Below, in pieces: positions 7,393-16,131 of a stretch of DNA of 64,000 bases. The position numbers and the translations under genes were made by a program. Location: contig CAZJHH010000001.1 in the NCBI GenBank assembly GCA_964545875.1, positions 1 through 64,000 of the forward strand. Reading direction: 5' to 3'. How positions within the stretch are numbered: position 1 is the first letter of the stretch; each line of letters begins with the position of its first letter. A model generated the notes under the pieces. It searched no databases, had not been told where the DNA came from, and saw only the letters and a program-made list of their open reading frames with translations. Source of the stretch: DAIPKP01 sp964545875. Its GTDB lineage: Bacteria; Synergistota; Synergistia; Synergistales; Aminiphilaceae.

Positions 7393-9849
7393 ATGCGTTT
7401 TTTATGCGGATCTGTTGCAAGGGATGGGCTTTCGGAAAGAAAGAGACCCCTTTGGGTGTTTTGGGTGCTGGTGTCGGTTCTTGCGCTTTCCTGCCCGCTC
7501 TTGCCGGAAAAAGCCTTTGCAGACACGGTCTCTCGTTGGATGGCTCCCTACTGGGTAGAGGTTCCCGCCTCCTGGAAACCCCTGGTGGATCGTCGGGAAG
7601 GGGTTATGTTCTTTACCGGAGCTCCCCCGGATTCCATAGGTTCTCCTCAAGAAGAGGGTCGTTCCATCCTGGCGGTGGGGCTGATGCGGCAGGCACCTCC
7701 CCCGGGCATGGGCTACGAGGCCCTTCTGGAATCCTTTGAAAAGGAGATTTCCCGGGAAAAGCCCAAAAACTTTACCTCCTCCCGAAAGGAGATTACCCTG
7801 GGCTCCGTTCCGGCGGTGTATGTATCCTTCTCCGGAGAGGTGGAGCTTGAAGGAGCTTCCAGGAAGGTGGGAGGAAACTTCATTCTTACCAAGGAGACCG
7901 ATGGAGAGGGCAACCTTACCCTGGTGATGGTGATGGGAAACGCCTCGGGGCTGGAGGAACATAAAGAGGAGTTGGAGGCTCTTCTCAGCTCCGCCAGAGA
8001 GGGCGAGCCTCCCCTGAAGCTGGAGAAGAGCTTTCCCTACGGAGCCACCCAGGAGGTATTCCGGCACACCTTCGGCCTTGCCTGGGCTTCGGATGGCGTG
8101 TTCGCTCTGGGGGATTCCACAAACTGTAAAATCCGCCTCTTCGATGCGGAGGGAACGCTTCTGGAAGAATGGGGAGAAAAGGGCAAGGGCGAGGAGGGCA
8201 GTTTTTCCTATCCCCAGGGTATGGCCTTCGCTCCGGATGGCTCTCTCTGGGTGGTGGAGGAGGGATATAGCGTGCGGGCCCGGGTCCAGCGATTCTCCCG
8301 AAAGGGGGAGCTTCTCCAGAAGATCGAGCTGAGTCCCAAGATAGTGGGCGAAAAAGGCATTTACAAGCCTCCTTTTGTGGGGATTACCGATTCCGGCAAA
8401 ATCGTGATTTCCGGTCTTACGGATATTACGGATGGGGAGTATAGGGTTCTTGTCTTTGCTCCTTCCGGGGATCTGCTCGCCTCTTGGGAGCCCGGAGAGA
8501 CGGGGGGCATGGCCGTTCTTCCCGGGGATAGGCTGGTGCTTCTCCAGGAAAACCCCGAAACCGACCGGAATCCTCTCTTCTGCGTGTACGACCTGCAGGG
8601 AAAGAAACTCGCTCAGTGGCCTTTTTACGGCGCGGGTTTCTCGCCTACTCCGGGAGACCGGGACGTATACTTCAACCCCAAGGCCATGGCTTCGGACGAA
8701 GCGGGAAATATCTACGTCTACGACGATTCCGAGGATGCCCTCTGGATCTATGATGGGGAGGGGCGGTTTTTCCAGGCCCTTCCGGTGCGGGAGCATTTCG
8801 GCATTTTCCTGAATATGGCGGCTTCCCCCGGAGGCGATGTGGTGGTGCAGGATCGACCGGGCAGCTACGGTCCCGGCGAACCCTCGCTGCATATTCTGAG
8901 AAATACGTGTATCTCCTCTTTCTCCGAGCCTTCCGAGATGAAGCCGGAGTCCGAACCCAAATCCGAAGACGTTCTTGGGGAGGAGAGTTTGAGGGCGGAG
9001 CTGGAACGGCTCAAAAAAGCGCTCGCTCTTCGGGAGGAAGCCCTGGCTCTGGAAAGAGGGGGAGATCTTTCCGGAGCTATCGCAAAATATCGGGAAAGCC
9101 TTCCCCTTTCTCCGGATCCTGCGGTGGAGGCCTATGCGGCAGAGCTGGAGCGGGAGCTGGAGGAGGAAAAGGAAGTTGCTTCAAAGGCTCCGGAGGAAGC
9201 TCCCGAGGCGGCACAAGCCCCGGAACCCGAAAAGGATGCCGAAGTTTCCGGAGAAGCTCCCGGAGCTTTGGAGGAACCCGCAATATCCCTGGAAAGCCTT
9301 CTTCCGGAACCTCCGGCACCTCCGGAGCTTCCCGAATTGATGGAGACTCCTCCGCCGGCGTCGCCCTACGACGAGGCGAAAAAGCTTGAATCCGAGGGAC
9401 GCCGGTACGAGGCCCTTCTCAAATACGAGGAGGTTCTTCGGGAAAATCCCGATCCGGCCATGCAGACTCATGTGCGGGAGCTGGAAAGCCTCCTTCGGCG
9501 GGAGGCCCGGCAGGTGGTTACCCAGGCAGTGGCGGTACAGAACCGGGGAGAATATCACGAAGCCCTCCGGCTCTACCGGGAGAGCCTCGCCATCTTTCCT
9601 CTGGAACAGGTAAAGGATTATGCGGATCGTCTGGAGATCCTGCTGCACCAGGGTGCCCAGTCTCAGGAGGCCCGGGCGAAGGCGGAAGCTCTCTGGCGGG
9701 AGGGGGCGGAGCTTCAGAAGAACTGGCGATACCAGGAGGCTCTGAAGAAGTATAAAGAAGGTCTCGCTCTCTCGCCGGATCCCAAGATGGAAGAGCACGT
9801 GAAAAAGCTCGAAGCCTTTCTGAAGGGGCGGGAACCTTCCTCTCCCTAA
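7393..9849 (+). CDS. Exported PsbP-like / NHL propeller / TPR-like repeat protein
   Basis: ATG 7393 follows AAAGGAGG. A signal peptide ends AFA near residue 44. Residues about 50-205 resemble the small alpha-beta PsbP/DUF1795 fold (WVEVPASWKPLVDRREGVMF). Residues about 220-510 form NHL-type blades (for example FSYPQGMAFAPDGSLWVVEE and AMASDEAGNIYVYDDS). From about 540 to the end lie four TPR-like units of about 45 residues, each with the pattern YxEALxKYxEGLxLxPDPxMEEHVxxLE, separated by Pro/Glu-rich linker. The 44950 protein uses the same repeats and a related PsbP-like domain in reverse order, so the two are products of domain shuffling. No enzyme motif is seen; a surface scaffold is the likeliest role. 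Confidence 0.75.
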   Translation: MRFLCGSVARDGLSERKRPLWVFWVLVSVLALSCPLLPEKAFADTVSRWMAPYWVEVPASWKPLVDRREGVMFFTGAPPDSIGSPQEEGRSILAVGLMRQAPPPGMGYEALLESFEKEISREKPKNFTSSRKEITLGSVPAVYVSFSGEVELEGASRKVGGNFILTKETDGEGNLTLVMVMGNASGLEEHKEELEALLSSAREGEPPLKLEKSFPYGATQEVFRHTFGLAWASDGVFALGDSTNCKIRLFDAEGTLLEEWGEKGKGEEGSFSYPQGMAFAPDGSLWVVEEGYSVRARVQRFSRKGELLQKIELSPKIVGEKGIYKPPFVGITDSGKIVISGLTDITDGEYRVLVFAPSGDLLASWEPGETGGMAVLPGDRLVLLQENPETDRNPLFCVYDLQGKKLAQWPFYGAGFSPTPGDRDVYFNPKAMASDEAGNIYVYDDSEDALWIYDGEGRFFQALPVREHFGIFLNMAASPGGDVVVQDRPGSYGPGEPSLHILRNTCISSFSEPSEMKPESEPKSEDVLGEESLRAELERLKKALALREEALALERGGDLSGAIAKYRESLPLSPDPAVEAYAAELERELEEEKEVASKAPEEAPEAAQAPEPEKDAEVSGEAPGALEEPAISLESLLPEPPAPPELPELMETPPPASPYDEAKKLESEGRRYEALLKYEEVLRENPDPAMQTHVRELESLLRREARQVVTQAVAVQNRGEYHEALRLYRESLAIFPLEQVKDYADRLEILLHQGAQSQEARAKAEALWREGAELQKNWRYQEALKKYKEGLALSPDPKMEEHVKKLEAFLKGREPSSP

Positions 9850-10176
9850 AAGCGTTGCCCGGGGGAAGCATGTCACAAGTTCCGTATGCCCGGGGATGAA
9901 AGCGTGGCGTGCTTCCAAGGCGTGTTCGAAAGAACGACATTCTCTCTTTTCCGTGTCAGGGCGTCCCTGCCTGCCCCGCCGCATCCATGGCGGGGCCGGT
10001 AGGGTTCGATGGGCTTTTACAAAAGTCCCGGGTTTCTGCATTTCCCCTCCCCATGGTAGTATGTTCTGAAGCGGCATGGTCGGAGTGCCGGGGATCTCTA
10101 TTCTCCGGGGAGAATCCCCCAAAAATTTCCCCCCGCCCCTTCCTTCAGGGATTTTGCATCGGAGGTTTGCAAAGGC
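9850..10176. other. Intergenic region with a short GC hairpin
   Basis: 327 bases without a gene. A hairpin with arms GCCCCGCC (9973-9980) and GGCGGGGC (9989-9996) around GCATCCAT sits inside; it resembles the CCGTCCATGGCACGG hairpin in the dispersed repeat at 15176-15460, but the rest does not align clearly. It may act as a terminator for the 7393 gene, although there is no T run. GGAGG at 10160-10164 serves the next gene. Confidence 0.4.
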
Positions 10177-11619
10177 ATGTGTAAACGAAACAGACCCCAT
10201 ATTCTTGCGATAAGTCTTCTCATTCTCCTGGGTTTTGGAGCCGCCAGCATTTTCAGCTACCTGGTCTCTCTCACATCGCTGCGGCACCAGATAGAAAGGC
10301 ATGCCCTTCCCCTCACGAGCGATACCATCTATTCGGAAGTGCAGCGGGATCTCCTGCGTCCCATCTTCATATCCTCTCTCATGGCCCGGGATACCTTTCT
10401 GCGGGATTGGGTTCTTCGGGGAGAGCTGGACGTGAACGAGATAACCCGCTACCTCCGGGAGATCCAGAGCCAATACGGTACGGAGACAAGCTTTTTTATC
10501 TCCCAGGAAACCGGGCGGTATTACTACTACGACGGCATACTCAAGACGGTCTCCCCCGAAGAACCTCGGGATGTCTGGTACTACCGCCTCCAGGAAATTT
10601 CTGGGGATTACGAGGTAAACCTGGATGTGGACATGGCCCATCGGGACGCCCTCACCGTCTTCATCAATTACAAGGTTTTCGACTACCAGGGAAGTTTTAT
10701 CGGGGCTTCCGGAGTAGGCCTCGGGGTGAGCGCCGTGACGGATACCATCGGAGAATATCAGGAACGGTACGCCCGGAACATTTGTTTTTTCGACCTCCAG
10801 GGAAACATTACTCTTGCAGGATCCCACTTTCTGAAGGAGAAGAAGAATATTCGGGAGATCCCCGGATTGGGAGATCTTTTTGAAGAAATGACCGCCCGGG
10901 AGAGCGGAACATTTCAGTACCATGGTAATGGAGACGTCTATCACGTGAATGTCCGGTTCATCCCCGAATTCCACTGGTATCTCCTGGTAGAACAGGGAGA
11001 GGGAGAGGTCAAGCGGCACATTTTTTTCACCCTGCTTCTCAACCTGGGAATATGCGGTATTCTTGCGGCTCTCGTGATTATCTCCATGCGGGCTCTGGTG
11101 GAGGGATACGAAAAGAAACTGGAAAGTATGGCCGTTACGGACAAGCTTACGGGAGTATACAACCGTCATGCCTTCCAGATCTTTTTCCAGCAGGCCCTGC
11201 AGGAATATGAACGTACCCGAACCCCCTTTTCCCTTCTCATGATAGATCTGGACGACTTCAAAAAGATTAACGATCTTCACGGACATCTTTTTGGAGACGA
11301 AGTGCTCCGGGGTGTGGCAACCATCTTTCGGGACAATCTCCGGGGCATGGACATTTTGGCCCGTTGGGGAGGAGAAGAGTTTGTGGTACTTCTCAAGGCG
11401 TGCCCCCTGGAATTTGCCTTCGAACGGGGAGAACTTTTTCGCAAACAGGTAATGAGCGCCTCCTGGACTTCCGGAAAGGGTGCAACCGTACGGGCGACCA
11501 TAAGTTTCGGGGCGGCCCAGCACGAACGGGGAGAATCCGGAGAAGCCCTCCTTCTCCGGGCAGACGAGGCTCTCTACCGGGCGAAGCGGAAAAATAAGAA
11601 CCGGGGAGAGCGGGGGTAG
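10177..11619 (+). CDS. Membrane-bound diguanylate cyclase with periplasmic sensor domain
   Basis: 480 residues, ATG 10177 with GGAGG upstream. One membrane segment lies near residues 8-30 and a second near 281-305, enclosing about 250 periplasmic residues with the look of a dCache-type sensor (ETGRYYYYDGI, VFDYQGSFIGASGVGL). The C-terminal domain is a complete GGDEF domain: VTDKLTGVYNRHAF, the active-site GGEEF at 398-402, and an RGMD inhibitory site at 389-392, five residues before it. It should therefore make cyclic di-GMP and be subject to product inhibition (known for the family). It stands alone with its own ribosome site. The ligand of the sensor domain is unknown. Confidence 0.9.
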   Translation: MCKRNRPHILAISLLILLGFGAASIFSYLVSLTSLRHQIERHALPLTSDTIYSEVQRDLLRPIFISSLMARDTFLRDWVLRGELDVNEITRYLREIQSQYGTETSFFISQETGRYYYYDGILKTVSPEEPRDVWYYRLQEISGDYEVNLDVDMAHRDALTVFINYKVFDYQGSFIGASGVGLGVSAVTDTIGEYQERYARNICFFDLQGNITLAGSHFLKEKKNIREIPGLGDLFEEMTARESGTFQYHGNGDVYHVNVRFIPEFHWYLLVEQGEGEVKRHIFFTLLLNLGICGILAALVIISMRALVEGYEKKLESMAVTDKLTGVYNRHAFQIFFQQALQEYERTRTPFSLLMIDLDDFKKINDLHGHLFGDEVLRGVATIFRDNLRGMDILARWGGEEFVVLLKACPLEFAFERGELFRKQVMSASWTSGKGATVRATISFGAAQHERGESGEALLLRADEALYRAKRKNKNRGERG

Positions 11620-11759
11620 CTCCAAGATTCCTTTTGGAAATGAGAACCGCGATTTCTTGAGGAACTCTACCGACCGTTCTTTCCGGGGCGGAAAAGCTGT
11701 TGATCTCCGAAAGGGAGAAGATTCTCCAGGGAATTTTCTCCCTTTTCGAGGCTGAAAAA

Positions 11760-11775
11760 ACTTGCTTGCGCAAGT
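11760..11775. promoter_or_regulatory. Candidate MarR operator in the marR-kynU promoter
   Basis: ACTTGC-TTGC-GCAAGT is an inverted repeat that also contains the perfect palindrome CTTGCGCAAG (11765-11774). A TTGCGC (-35) at 11767 and TATTCT (-10) at 11789, 16 bases apart, overlap it, so binding would block the promoter. Nearly the same sequence recurs at 54460 before an MFS gene. Operator role is inference. Confidence 0.5.
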
Positions 11776-11813
11776 AAATAAAAAATGCTATTCTCTTTTC
11801 CGAGGTGAGAGCC

Positions 11814-12308
11814 ATGAAGAAAGAAAAGGAAGTCTCCCGAAAGGATCTCTGGAGTCTGGGGCGGACCCTTTCCCGCATGTATCGTCAGACCCAGATGTGG
11901 ATGGATAAGGCCTTCGAACCTCTGGGACTTGGCCGGGGACTCTATCAGTATCTGGTGGAGGTGGCCCGGAGCCCCGGAGCGAATCAGATGGAACTTGCGG
12001 AAAAGCTTGCGGTGGATGAGGCTTCGGTCACCCGGGGCATAGGGCGCCTTGAAAAGCTCGGATACGTGGAACGCCGCAGAGATACGGAAGATCGCCGGAT
12101 GCGGCGCATTTTTCTTTCCCCCCGGGGAGAAGGAGTGCTTCCCCGGCTTGAGGAGGAATTTCGTCGCTGGAACCGTGCGGCCACCCTGGGGGCTTCGGAG
12201 GAAGAGATAGCCAGACAGGTGGCCTTTTTCCGCAAAAGCATGGAGGAAGTGGCTCGACAGATGAATTTGCAGGGATGCACACACTGCGAGAGGAGCGAAG
12301 AAGCATGA
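11814..12308 (+). CDS. MarR-family transcriptional regulator
   Basis: ATG 11814 has GAGGTGAG just upstream; GTG 11805 is an alternative in frame. The 164-residue product shows the MarR winged-helix order: dimerisation helix (LWSLGRTLSRMYRQTQMWMD), recognition helix region (NQMELAEKLAVDEASVTRGI) and wing with RRRDTEDRRMRRIFLS. The C-terminus holds CTHCE. Its stop overlaps the ATG of kynureninase (ATGA at 12305-12308), so the two are translationally coupled and probably share a ligand related to kynurenine or another aromatic acid (inference). A palindrome overlapping the promoter suggests autorepression. Confidence 0.85.
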   Translation: MKKEKEVSRKDLWSLGRTLSRMYRQTQMWMDKAFEPLGLGRGLYQYLVEVARSPGANQMELAEKLAVDEASVTRGIGRLEKLGYVERRRDTEDRRMRRIFLSPRGEGVLPRLEEEFRRWNRAATLGASEEEIARQVAFFRKSMEEVARQMNLQGCTHCERSEEA

Positions 12309-13585
12309 CTTTTATGGAACAGGCCCGGATACGGGCCCGGGAAAAGGATAGGGCGGATTCTCTGGCCTCGTTTCGGCATCGGTTCTACGGTGTCCCCGGA
12401 AAGATCTACATGGACGGCAACTCTCTGGGGCTGGCGGGAAAGGATGCGGAGGAGGCTCTTTTGGAGGCTCTGGAGGAATGGAAGCGCCTGGGCATCGACG
12501 GATGGCTGGAGGGGAATCCCCCCTGGTTTCATCTGGGAGAGACCCTGGGAGCCGTCATGGCTCCCCTGGTGGGAGCGGAGCCCGAAGAAGTGGTGATGAC
12601 CGGGGGAACCACCATCAATCTCCACGCTCTGACCAGCACCTTCTACAATCCTCGGGAGGGGCGCACCAAAATCGTGGCGGACGAGCTGAACTTTCCCTCG
12701 GATATCTATGCCCTTTCCAGCCTTATCCGGCTTCACGGGCTGGATCCCAAAAAAGAGCTGATCCTCGTGAAAAGCCGGGACGGGCGGACTCTGGAGGAAG
12801 ACGACATTGTCGCCTCCTTCGGGGCGGACGTGGGGCTGGCGGTGCTTCCCTCGGTGCTTTATCGAAGCGGGCAGCTTCTGGATATTCCCCGGCTTGCCGA
12901 AGCGGCCCGCCGCAAAGGGGTGGTTCTGGGCTTCGACTGCGCCCATTCCGCGGGGTCCGTGCCGCACCGCCTGAGTGAAAATGGGGTGGACTTCGCCTTC
13001 TGGTGTTCCTACAAACATCTCAACGGAGGGCCCGGAAGTCCGGGTTTTCTCTACCTCAACAAAAAGCATTTTTCCCGCTCCCCCGGCCTGGCGGGGTGGT
13101 TCGGCTACGTCAAGGAAAAGCAGTTTCAGATGAATCTGGAGTTCCAGCACAGCCCTTCCGCGGGAGGATGGCAGATCGGTACGCCCTCGGTCTTCTCCGG
13201 CGCCGCCCTCAAAGGGGCCCTGAAGGTCTTTGCCGAAGCGGGAATGGAACGGGTGCGGGAGAAATCTCTGGGGCTTACGGAATATCTTATGGATCTCGTG
13301 GAGGGGGAGCTTGCTCCTCTGGGATACGCCGTGGGAACCCCCCGGGAGCACTCTCGCCGGGGAGGACACGTGGCGGTGGAACATTCGGAGGCCTGGCGCA
13401 TCTGCTGTGCTCTGAAAGAGCGGGGAATCGTGCCGGATTTTCGGCCCCCCCGGGTAATCCGCATCGCTCCGGTGGCGCTTTACAACAGCTACGAAGAGGT
13501 TTGGGAGGTGGCCCGGGCCCTGAAGGAAATCGTTACCTCCAGGGAGTACGAAAGCTTCTCCAAAACCCCTGCAGCGGTATCCTGA
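12305..13585 (+). CDS. kynU: Kynureninase (PLP-dependent)
   Basis: Start ATG 12305 overlaps the marR stop and has AGGAG at 12291-12295; the frame is open further upstream only through marR. The 426-residue length suits kynureninase. Visible family features: MDGNSLGL near the N-terminus, LPSVLYRSGQLLDIP, FDCAHSAGSVPH with the PLP-binding Asp, and WCSYKHLNGGPG with Lys237 as the Schiff-base lysine. The enzyme cleaves L-kynurenine (or 3-hydroxykynurenine) to anthranilate and alanine in the cytosol. No tryptophan dioxygenase or formamidase lies nearby, so kynurenine would be scavenged rather than made here. Related hydrolases with other substrates exist in the fold, so substrate is likely but not certain. 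A terminator follows at 13621. Confidence 0.88.
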   Translation: MTFMEQARIRAREKDRADSLASFRHRFYGVPGKIYMDGNSLGLAGKDAEEALLEALEEWKRLGIDGWLEGNPPWFHLGETLGAVMAPLVGAEPEEVVMTGGTTINLHALTSTFYNPREGRTKIVADELNFPSDIYALSSLIRLHGLDPKKELILVKSRDGRTLEEDDIVASFGADVGLAVLPSVLYRSGQLLDIPRLAEAARRKGVVLGFDCAHSAGSVPHRLSENGVDFAFWCSYKHLNGGPGSPGFLYLNKKHFSRSPGLAGWFGYVKEKQFQMNLEFQHSPSAGGWQIGTPSVFSGAALKGALKVFAEAGMERVREKSLGLTEYLMDLVEGELAPLGYAVGTPREHSRRGGHVAVEHSEAWRICCALKERGIVPDFRPPRVIRIAPVALYNSYEEVWEVARALKEIVTSREYESFSKTPAAVS

Positions 13586-13620
13586 TTCGGAATAACGGAA
13601 AAAATATCTTCTTTCCATGG

Positions 13621-13653
13621 AAGCGGCTCCTCGATGGGGGGTCGCTTTTTTTG
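13621..13653 (+). terminator. Terminator after kynureninase
   Basis: Arms AAGCGGCTCC and GGGGGGTCGCTT with an 8-base loop, then a run of T (13645-13652). Confidence 0.75.
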
Positions 13654-13734
13654 CGGAACTGGGGAATTTTTCTCATTTCGAGGTACGGAAAGAGCAAAAT
13701 AAGCGCATGGAGAGGTTGATGAATTTTGATCATT

Positions 13735-13955
13735 CTTTCGAAGGCTTTTTCGACGAAAGCGGTTTTCGTTGACATGGGGCATTGGAGAGACCGTGGAGCC
13801 GGAGTTTATGAATTTCCGGCAGCGACAGGGGAGCCGGGGGGCATGGCGTTGCGTCGTGGAGAGGATCTTTTCACCGCAGGCGGATGTGCCGGTAAGCCCG
13901 GATCCTTGCCATGGCAGGCGCGGATCCGGGCGATGGGCCGGAGCAGCGAAGCTAG
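13735..13955 (-). repeat. Dispersed repeat, copy A (inverted relative to copy B)
   Basis: Read on the minus strand, this stretch matches 15270-15455: both contain GTCGCTGCCGG, ACTCCGGCTC, CAATGC and TGTCAACGAAAA in the same order and with similar spacing, with many substitutions between. It ends against the thiolase stop codon. No open reading frame explains it. It could be a worn non-autonomous mobile element or a terminator-like repeat; no terminal repeats or target duplication could be defined. Confidence 0.6.
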
Positions 13956-15140
13956 CTAGGAAAGATTCTTCAGCACCATGGCCACGCCTTGACCGCCCCC
14001 GATGCAGGCGCTCACGATGCCGAATTCTTTCTTCTGGTGTTTCAGTGCGTACGTCAGGGTGGCGAGAATCTTGCCTCCCGTGGCTCCTATGGGATGCCCA
14101 AGAGCGATGGCGCCTCCCAGGGGATTCAGCTTTTCCATGGGGAATTTCATTTCCCGATGACATGCGAGAATCTGGGCCGCAAAGGCCTCGTTGATCTCGA
14201 TGATCTCCATGTCCTCCAGGGCCATTCCCGCCTTTTCAAGGGCCTTGGGCATGGCCACCACGGGGCCGAGCCCCATGTGTACCGCATCCAGGGCGCCCGA
14301 AGCGTAGCCGAGAATCTCCGCCAGGGGAGTATAGCCCTGTGCGGCGGCCCAGTCGCTGTCGGCGATGATGCAGGCGCTTCCCGCATCGCAGAGGGCGGAG
14401 CTCGATGCGGCGGTGATGGTGCCGTCTTCCTTGAAGAGCACCGGGAGCTTGCCCAGGGTCTCCATGGTGGTGTCGCTCCGGGGTATCTCGTCGGTATCGA
14501 AGAGGATGGTTCCCTTCTTGCGGTCCTTCAGCGTCACCGGAACGATCTCTTCGGCGAAGAGTCCTCCTTCGATGGCTGCCAGGGCCTTCTTGTGGCTGTT
14601 CAGGGAAAATTCGTCCTGTTCTTTCCGGCTGATGGCGTATTCCTCCACCAGGATCTCCGCGGTAGCTCCCATGAGCATATCCGCAAGGGGACAGTGAAAG
14701 CCGTCCTTGTGCAGGGCATCGAGAACCTTCTTCTCCCCCATCCGGTATCCCCAGCGGGAGTCCGGAAGAATGTAGGGTGCATTGGAGGCGCTCTCCATGC
14801 CTCCCGCGGCCACCGCCACCATATCTCCGAGCCGGATTTTATCCGCTCCGAGCATGGCCGCCTTGAGGCTCGAACCGCACCGCTTGTTTACCGTGAATGC
14901 GGGAATGGACTGGGGAAGTCCCGCCCTATGCAGAGCGATCCGGGCAGGATTGGCCCCCACCCCCGCCTGCCAGCCGTTTCCCAGAATGACCTCGCCCATG
15001 TTCTCGGGAGAAATTCCCGAGCGTCTTACCGCTTCTGCAAGGGCAAGGGCGCCGAGCTCCGGGGCCGAAGTGTTCTTGAGGGAACCCCCGAATTTTCCTC
15101 CGGGGGTTCTGCATGCGCTTAGAATAACCGGTTTGCCCAT
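13956..15140 (-). CDS. atoB: Acetyl-CoA acetyltransferase (thiolase)
   Basis: 394 residues, starting MGKPVILSACRTPGGKFGG on the minus strand. All thiolase catalytic residues are present: nucleophile Cys88 in NKRCGSS, His349 in GHPIGATGG and Cys379 in CIGGGQG, with NEAFAAQ before them. It would split a 3-ketoacyl-CoA such as acetoacetyl-CoA into two acyl-CoA, or work in reverse. It is the last gene of a minus-strand set running from the RpiR regulator at 22191, separated from the CoA-transferase genes by 316 bases of dispersed repeat, so it may have its own promoter. Degradative direction is suggested by the CoA transferase and importer upstream; a biosynthetic role cannot be excluded. Confidence 0.9.
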   Translation of the reverse strand: MGKPVILSACRTPGGKFGGSLKNTSAPELGALALAEAVRRSGISPENMGEVILGNGWQAGVGANPARIALHRAGLPQSIPAFTVNKRCGSSLKAAMLGADKIRLGDMVAVAAGGMESASNAPYILPDSRWGYRMGEKKVLDALHKDGFHCPLADMLMGATAEILVEEYAISRKEQDEFSLNSHKKALAAIEGGLFAEEIVPVTLKDRKKGTILFDTDEIPRSDTTMETLGKLPVLFKEDGTITAASSSALCDAGSACIIADSDWAAAQGYTPLAEILGYASGALDAVHMGLGPVVAMPKALEKAGMALEDMEIIEINEAFAAQILACHREMKFPMEKLNPLGGAIALGHPIGATGGKILATLTYALKHQKKEFGIVSACIGGGQGVAMVLKNLS

Positions 15141-15175
15141 GATAGGTTTATCCTTTCCCGCTTCCTTAGAGCGGT

Positions 15176-15456
15176 TTTACAAATGATGTGTTGCGAAATG
15201 TTTAACGGGAGCCTCCGTTTATATGTTCCCTCTGCTCCTCCAGTGGTCGAACCGCTCCCTTGCTTTGCTGCTTCGCCCCGTCGCCTCAGACGTGCCGTCC
15301 ATGGCACGGCTGAGACTTGTCGGCACGTCCCGTGCCGCCACCGGCCCTCCACGGCGCAAAGCCGCACTCGCCGACTCCTATGTCGCTGCCGGGAACATAT
15401 ATACTCCGGCTCTGTCTCTGTGCTTCATACAATGCTCCGTGTCAACGAAAAGCGAT
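15176..15456 (+). repeat. Dispersed repeat, copy B, filling the thiolase upstream gap
   Basis: No gene lies in this interval. The left part (AAATGTTTAACGGGAGCCTC, then CGTTTA) matches 31980-32035, and the middle and right part match copy A at 13735-13955 in the opposite direction. A hairpin GTGCCGTCCATGGCAC lies near 15283. The right end touches the stop codon of the CoA-transferase B gene. Copies are diverged, so the family is old. It must contain or tolerate the thiolase promoter. Confidence 0.6.
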
Positions 15457-16131
15457 CTAGGCAATGCCCTTCATGGGGGCAAGATCCGGAGAAACGTCGT
15501 ACTCCATGGTGGTATTTTCCTTCAGCTCCTGGGGGGTTACCTCGGGAGCGATTTCGCAGAGCACCATGCGTGTTCCGATTTTCCGCATGAGGCAGAACTC
15601 GGTGACCACCACGCTCACCACGCCCTTTCCCGTGAGGGGGAGGGTGCACTTCTTGATCAGCTTGGGGCGCCCCTTCTTGTCGCAGTGAGTGGTGGCGATA
15701 TAGACGGCCCTGGAGCCCGTAACGAGATCCATGGCTCCTCCCATGCCGGGAACCATCTTGCCGGGGATCATCCAGTTGGCGAGATTTCCCTCTCCATCCA
15801 CCTCCAGGGCGCCAAGTACGGTGGCATCGAGATGCCCCCCCCGGATAAGGCCGAAGCTCGTATCGCTCGCCACGAGGCACGATCCCGGAAGAAGGGAGAC
15901 GCAGCGTCCCCCCGCGCCGATGAGGCGAAGATCCTCCGCTTCGGGTTTGGGCCCCGCTCCCACGATGCCGTTCTCGGTCTGCATCAATACATGCACGTCC
16001 TCGGGAATGTAGTCGGAGACGAGGGTGGGAATGCCGATGCCGAGGTTGACCACCGCACCGTCCTCGAAGTCCAGGGCGATGCGTTTGGCTATTCTGTGCC
16101 GGACAAGCTCTGCATCAAGTACGGGAAGCAT
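15457..16131 (-). CDS. atoA: 3-oxoacid/acetoacetate CoA-transferase subunit B
   Basis: 224 residues; ATG 16131 is preceded by AAAGGAG on the minus strand and overlaps the end of subunit A by 17 bases. Family I CoA-transferase beta-subunit features are clear: VNLGIGIPTLV, the catalytic glutamate Glu53 in QTENGIVGAG, and PGMGGAMDLVTGS. Together with subunit A it would move CoA from a donor such as acetyl- or succinyl-CoA to acetoacetate or a related 3-oxo or short-chain acid. Location between a TRAP importer and a thiolase supports use of an imported acid. The exact acid is not readable from sequence. Confidence 0.9.
   Translation of the reverse strand: MLPVLDAELVRHRIAKRIALDFEDGAVVNLGIGIPTLVSDYIPEDVHVLMQTENGIVGAGPKPEAEDLRLIGAGGRCVSLLPGSCLVASDTSFGLIRGGHLDATVLGALEVDGEGNLANWMIPGKMVPGMGGAMDLVTGSRAVYIATTHCDKKGRPKLIKKCTLPLTGKGVVSVVVTEFCLMRKIGTRMVLCEIAPEVTPQELKENTTMEYDVSPDLAPMKGIA

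Noticed and set aside
9181..11625. 814-codon minus-strand frame opposite the TPR-like and GGDEF genes
   Set aside because: The plus strand carries a complete GGDEF domain and signal peptides there; the antisense translation shows nothing recognisable.
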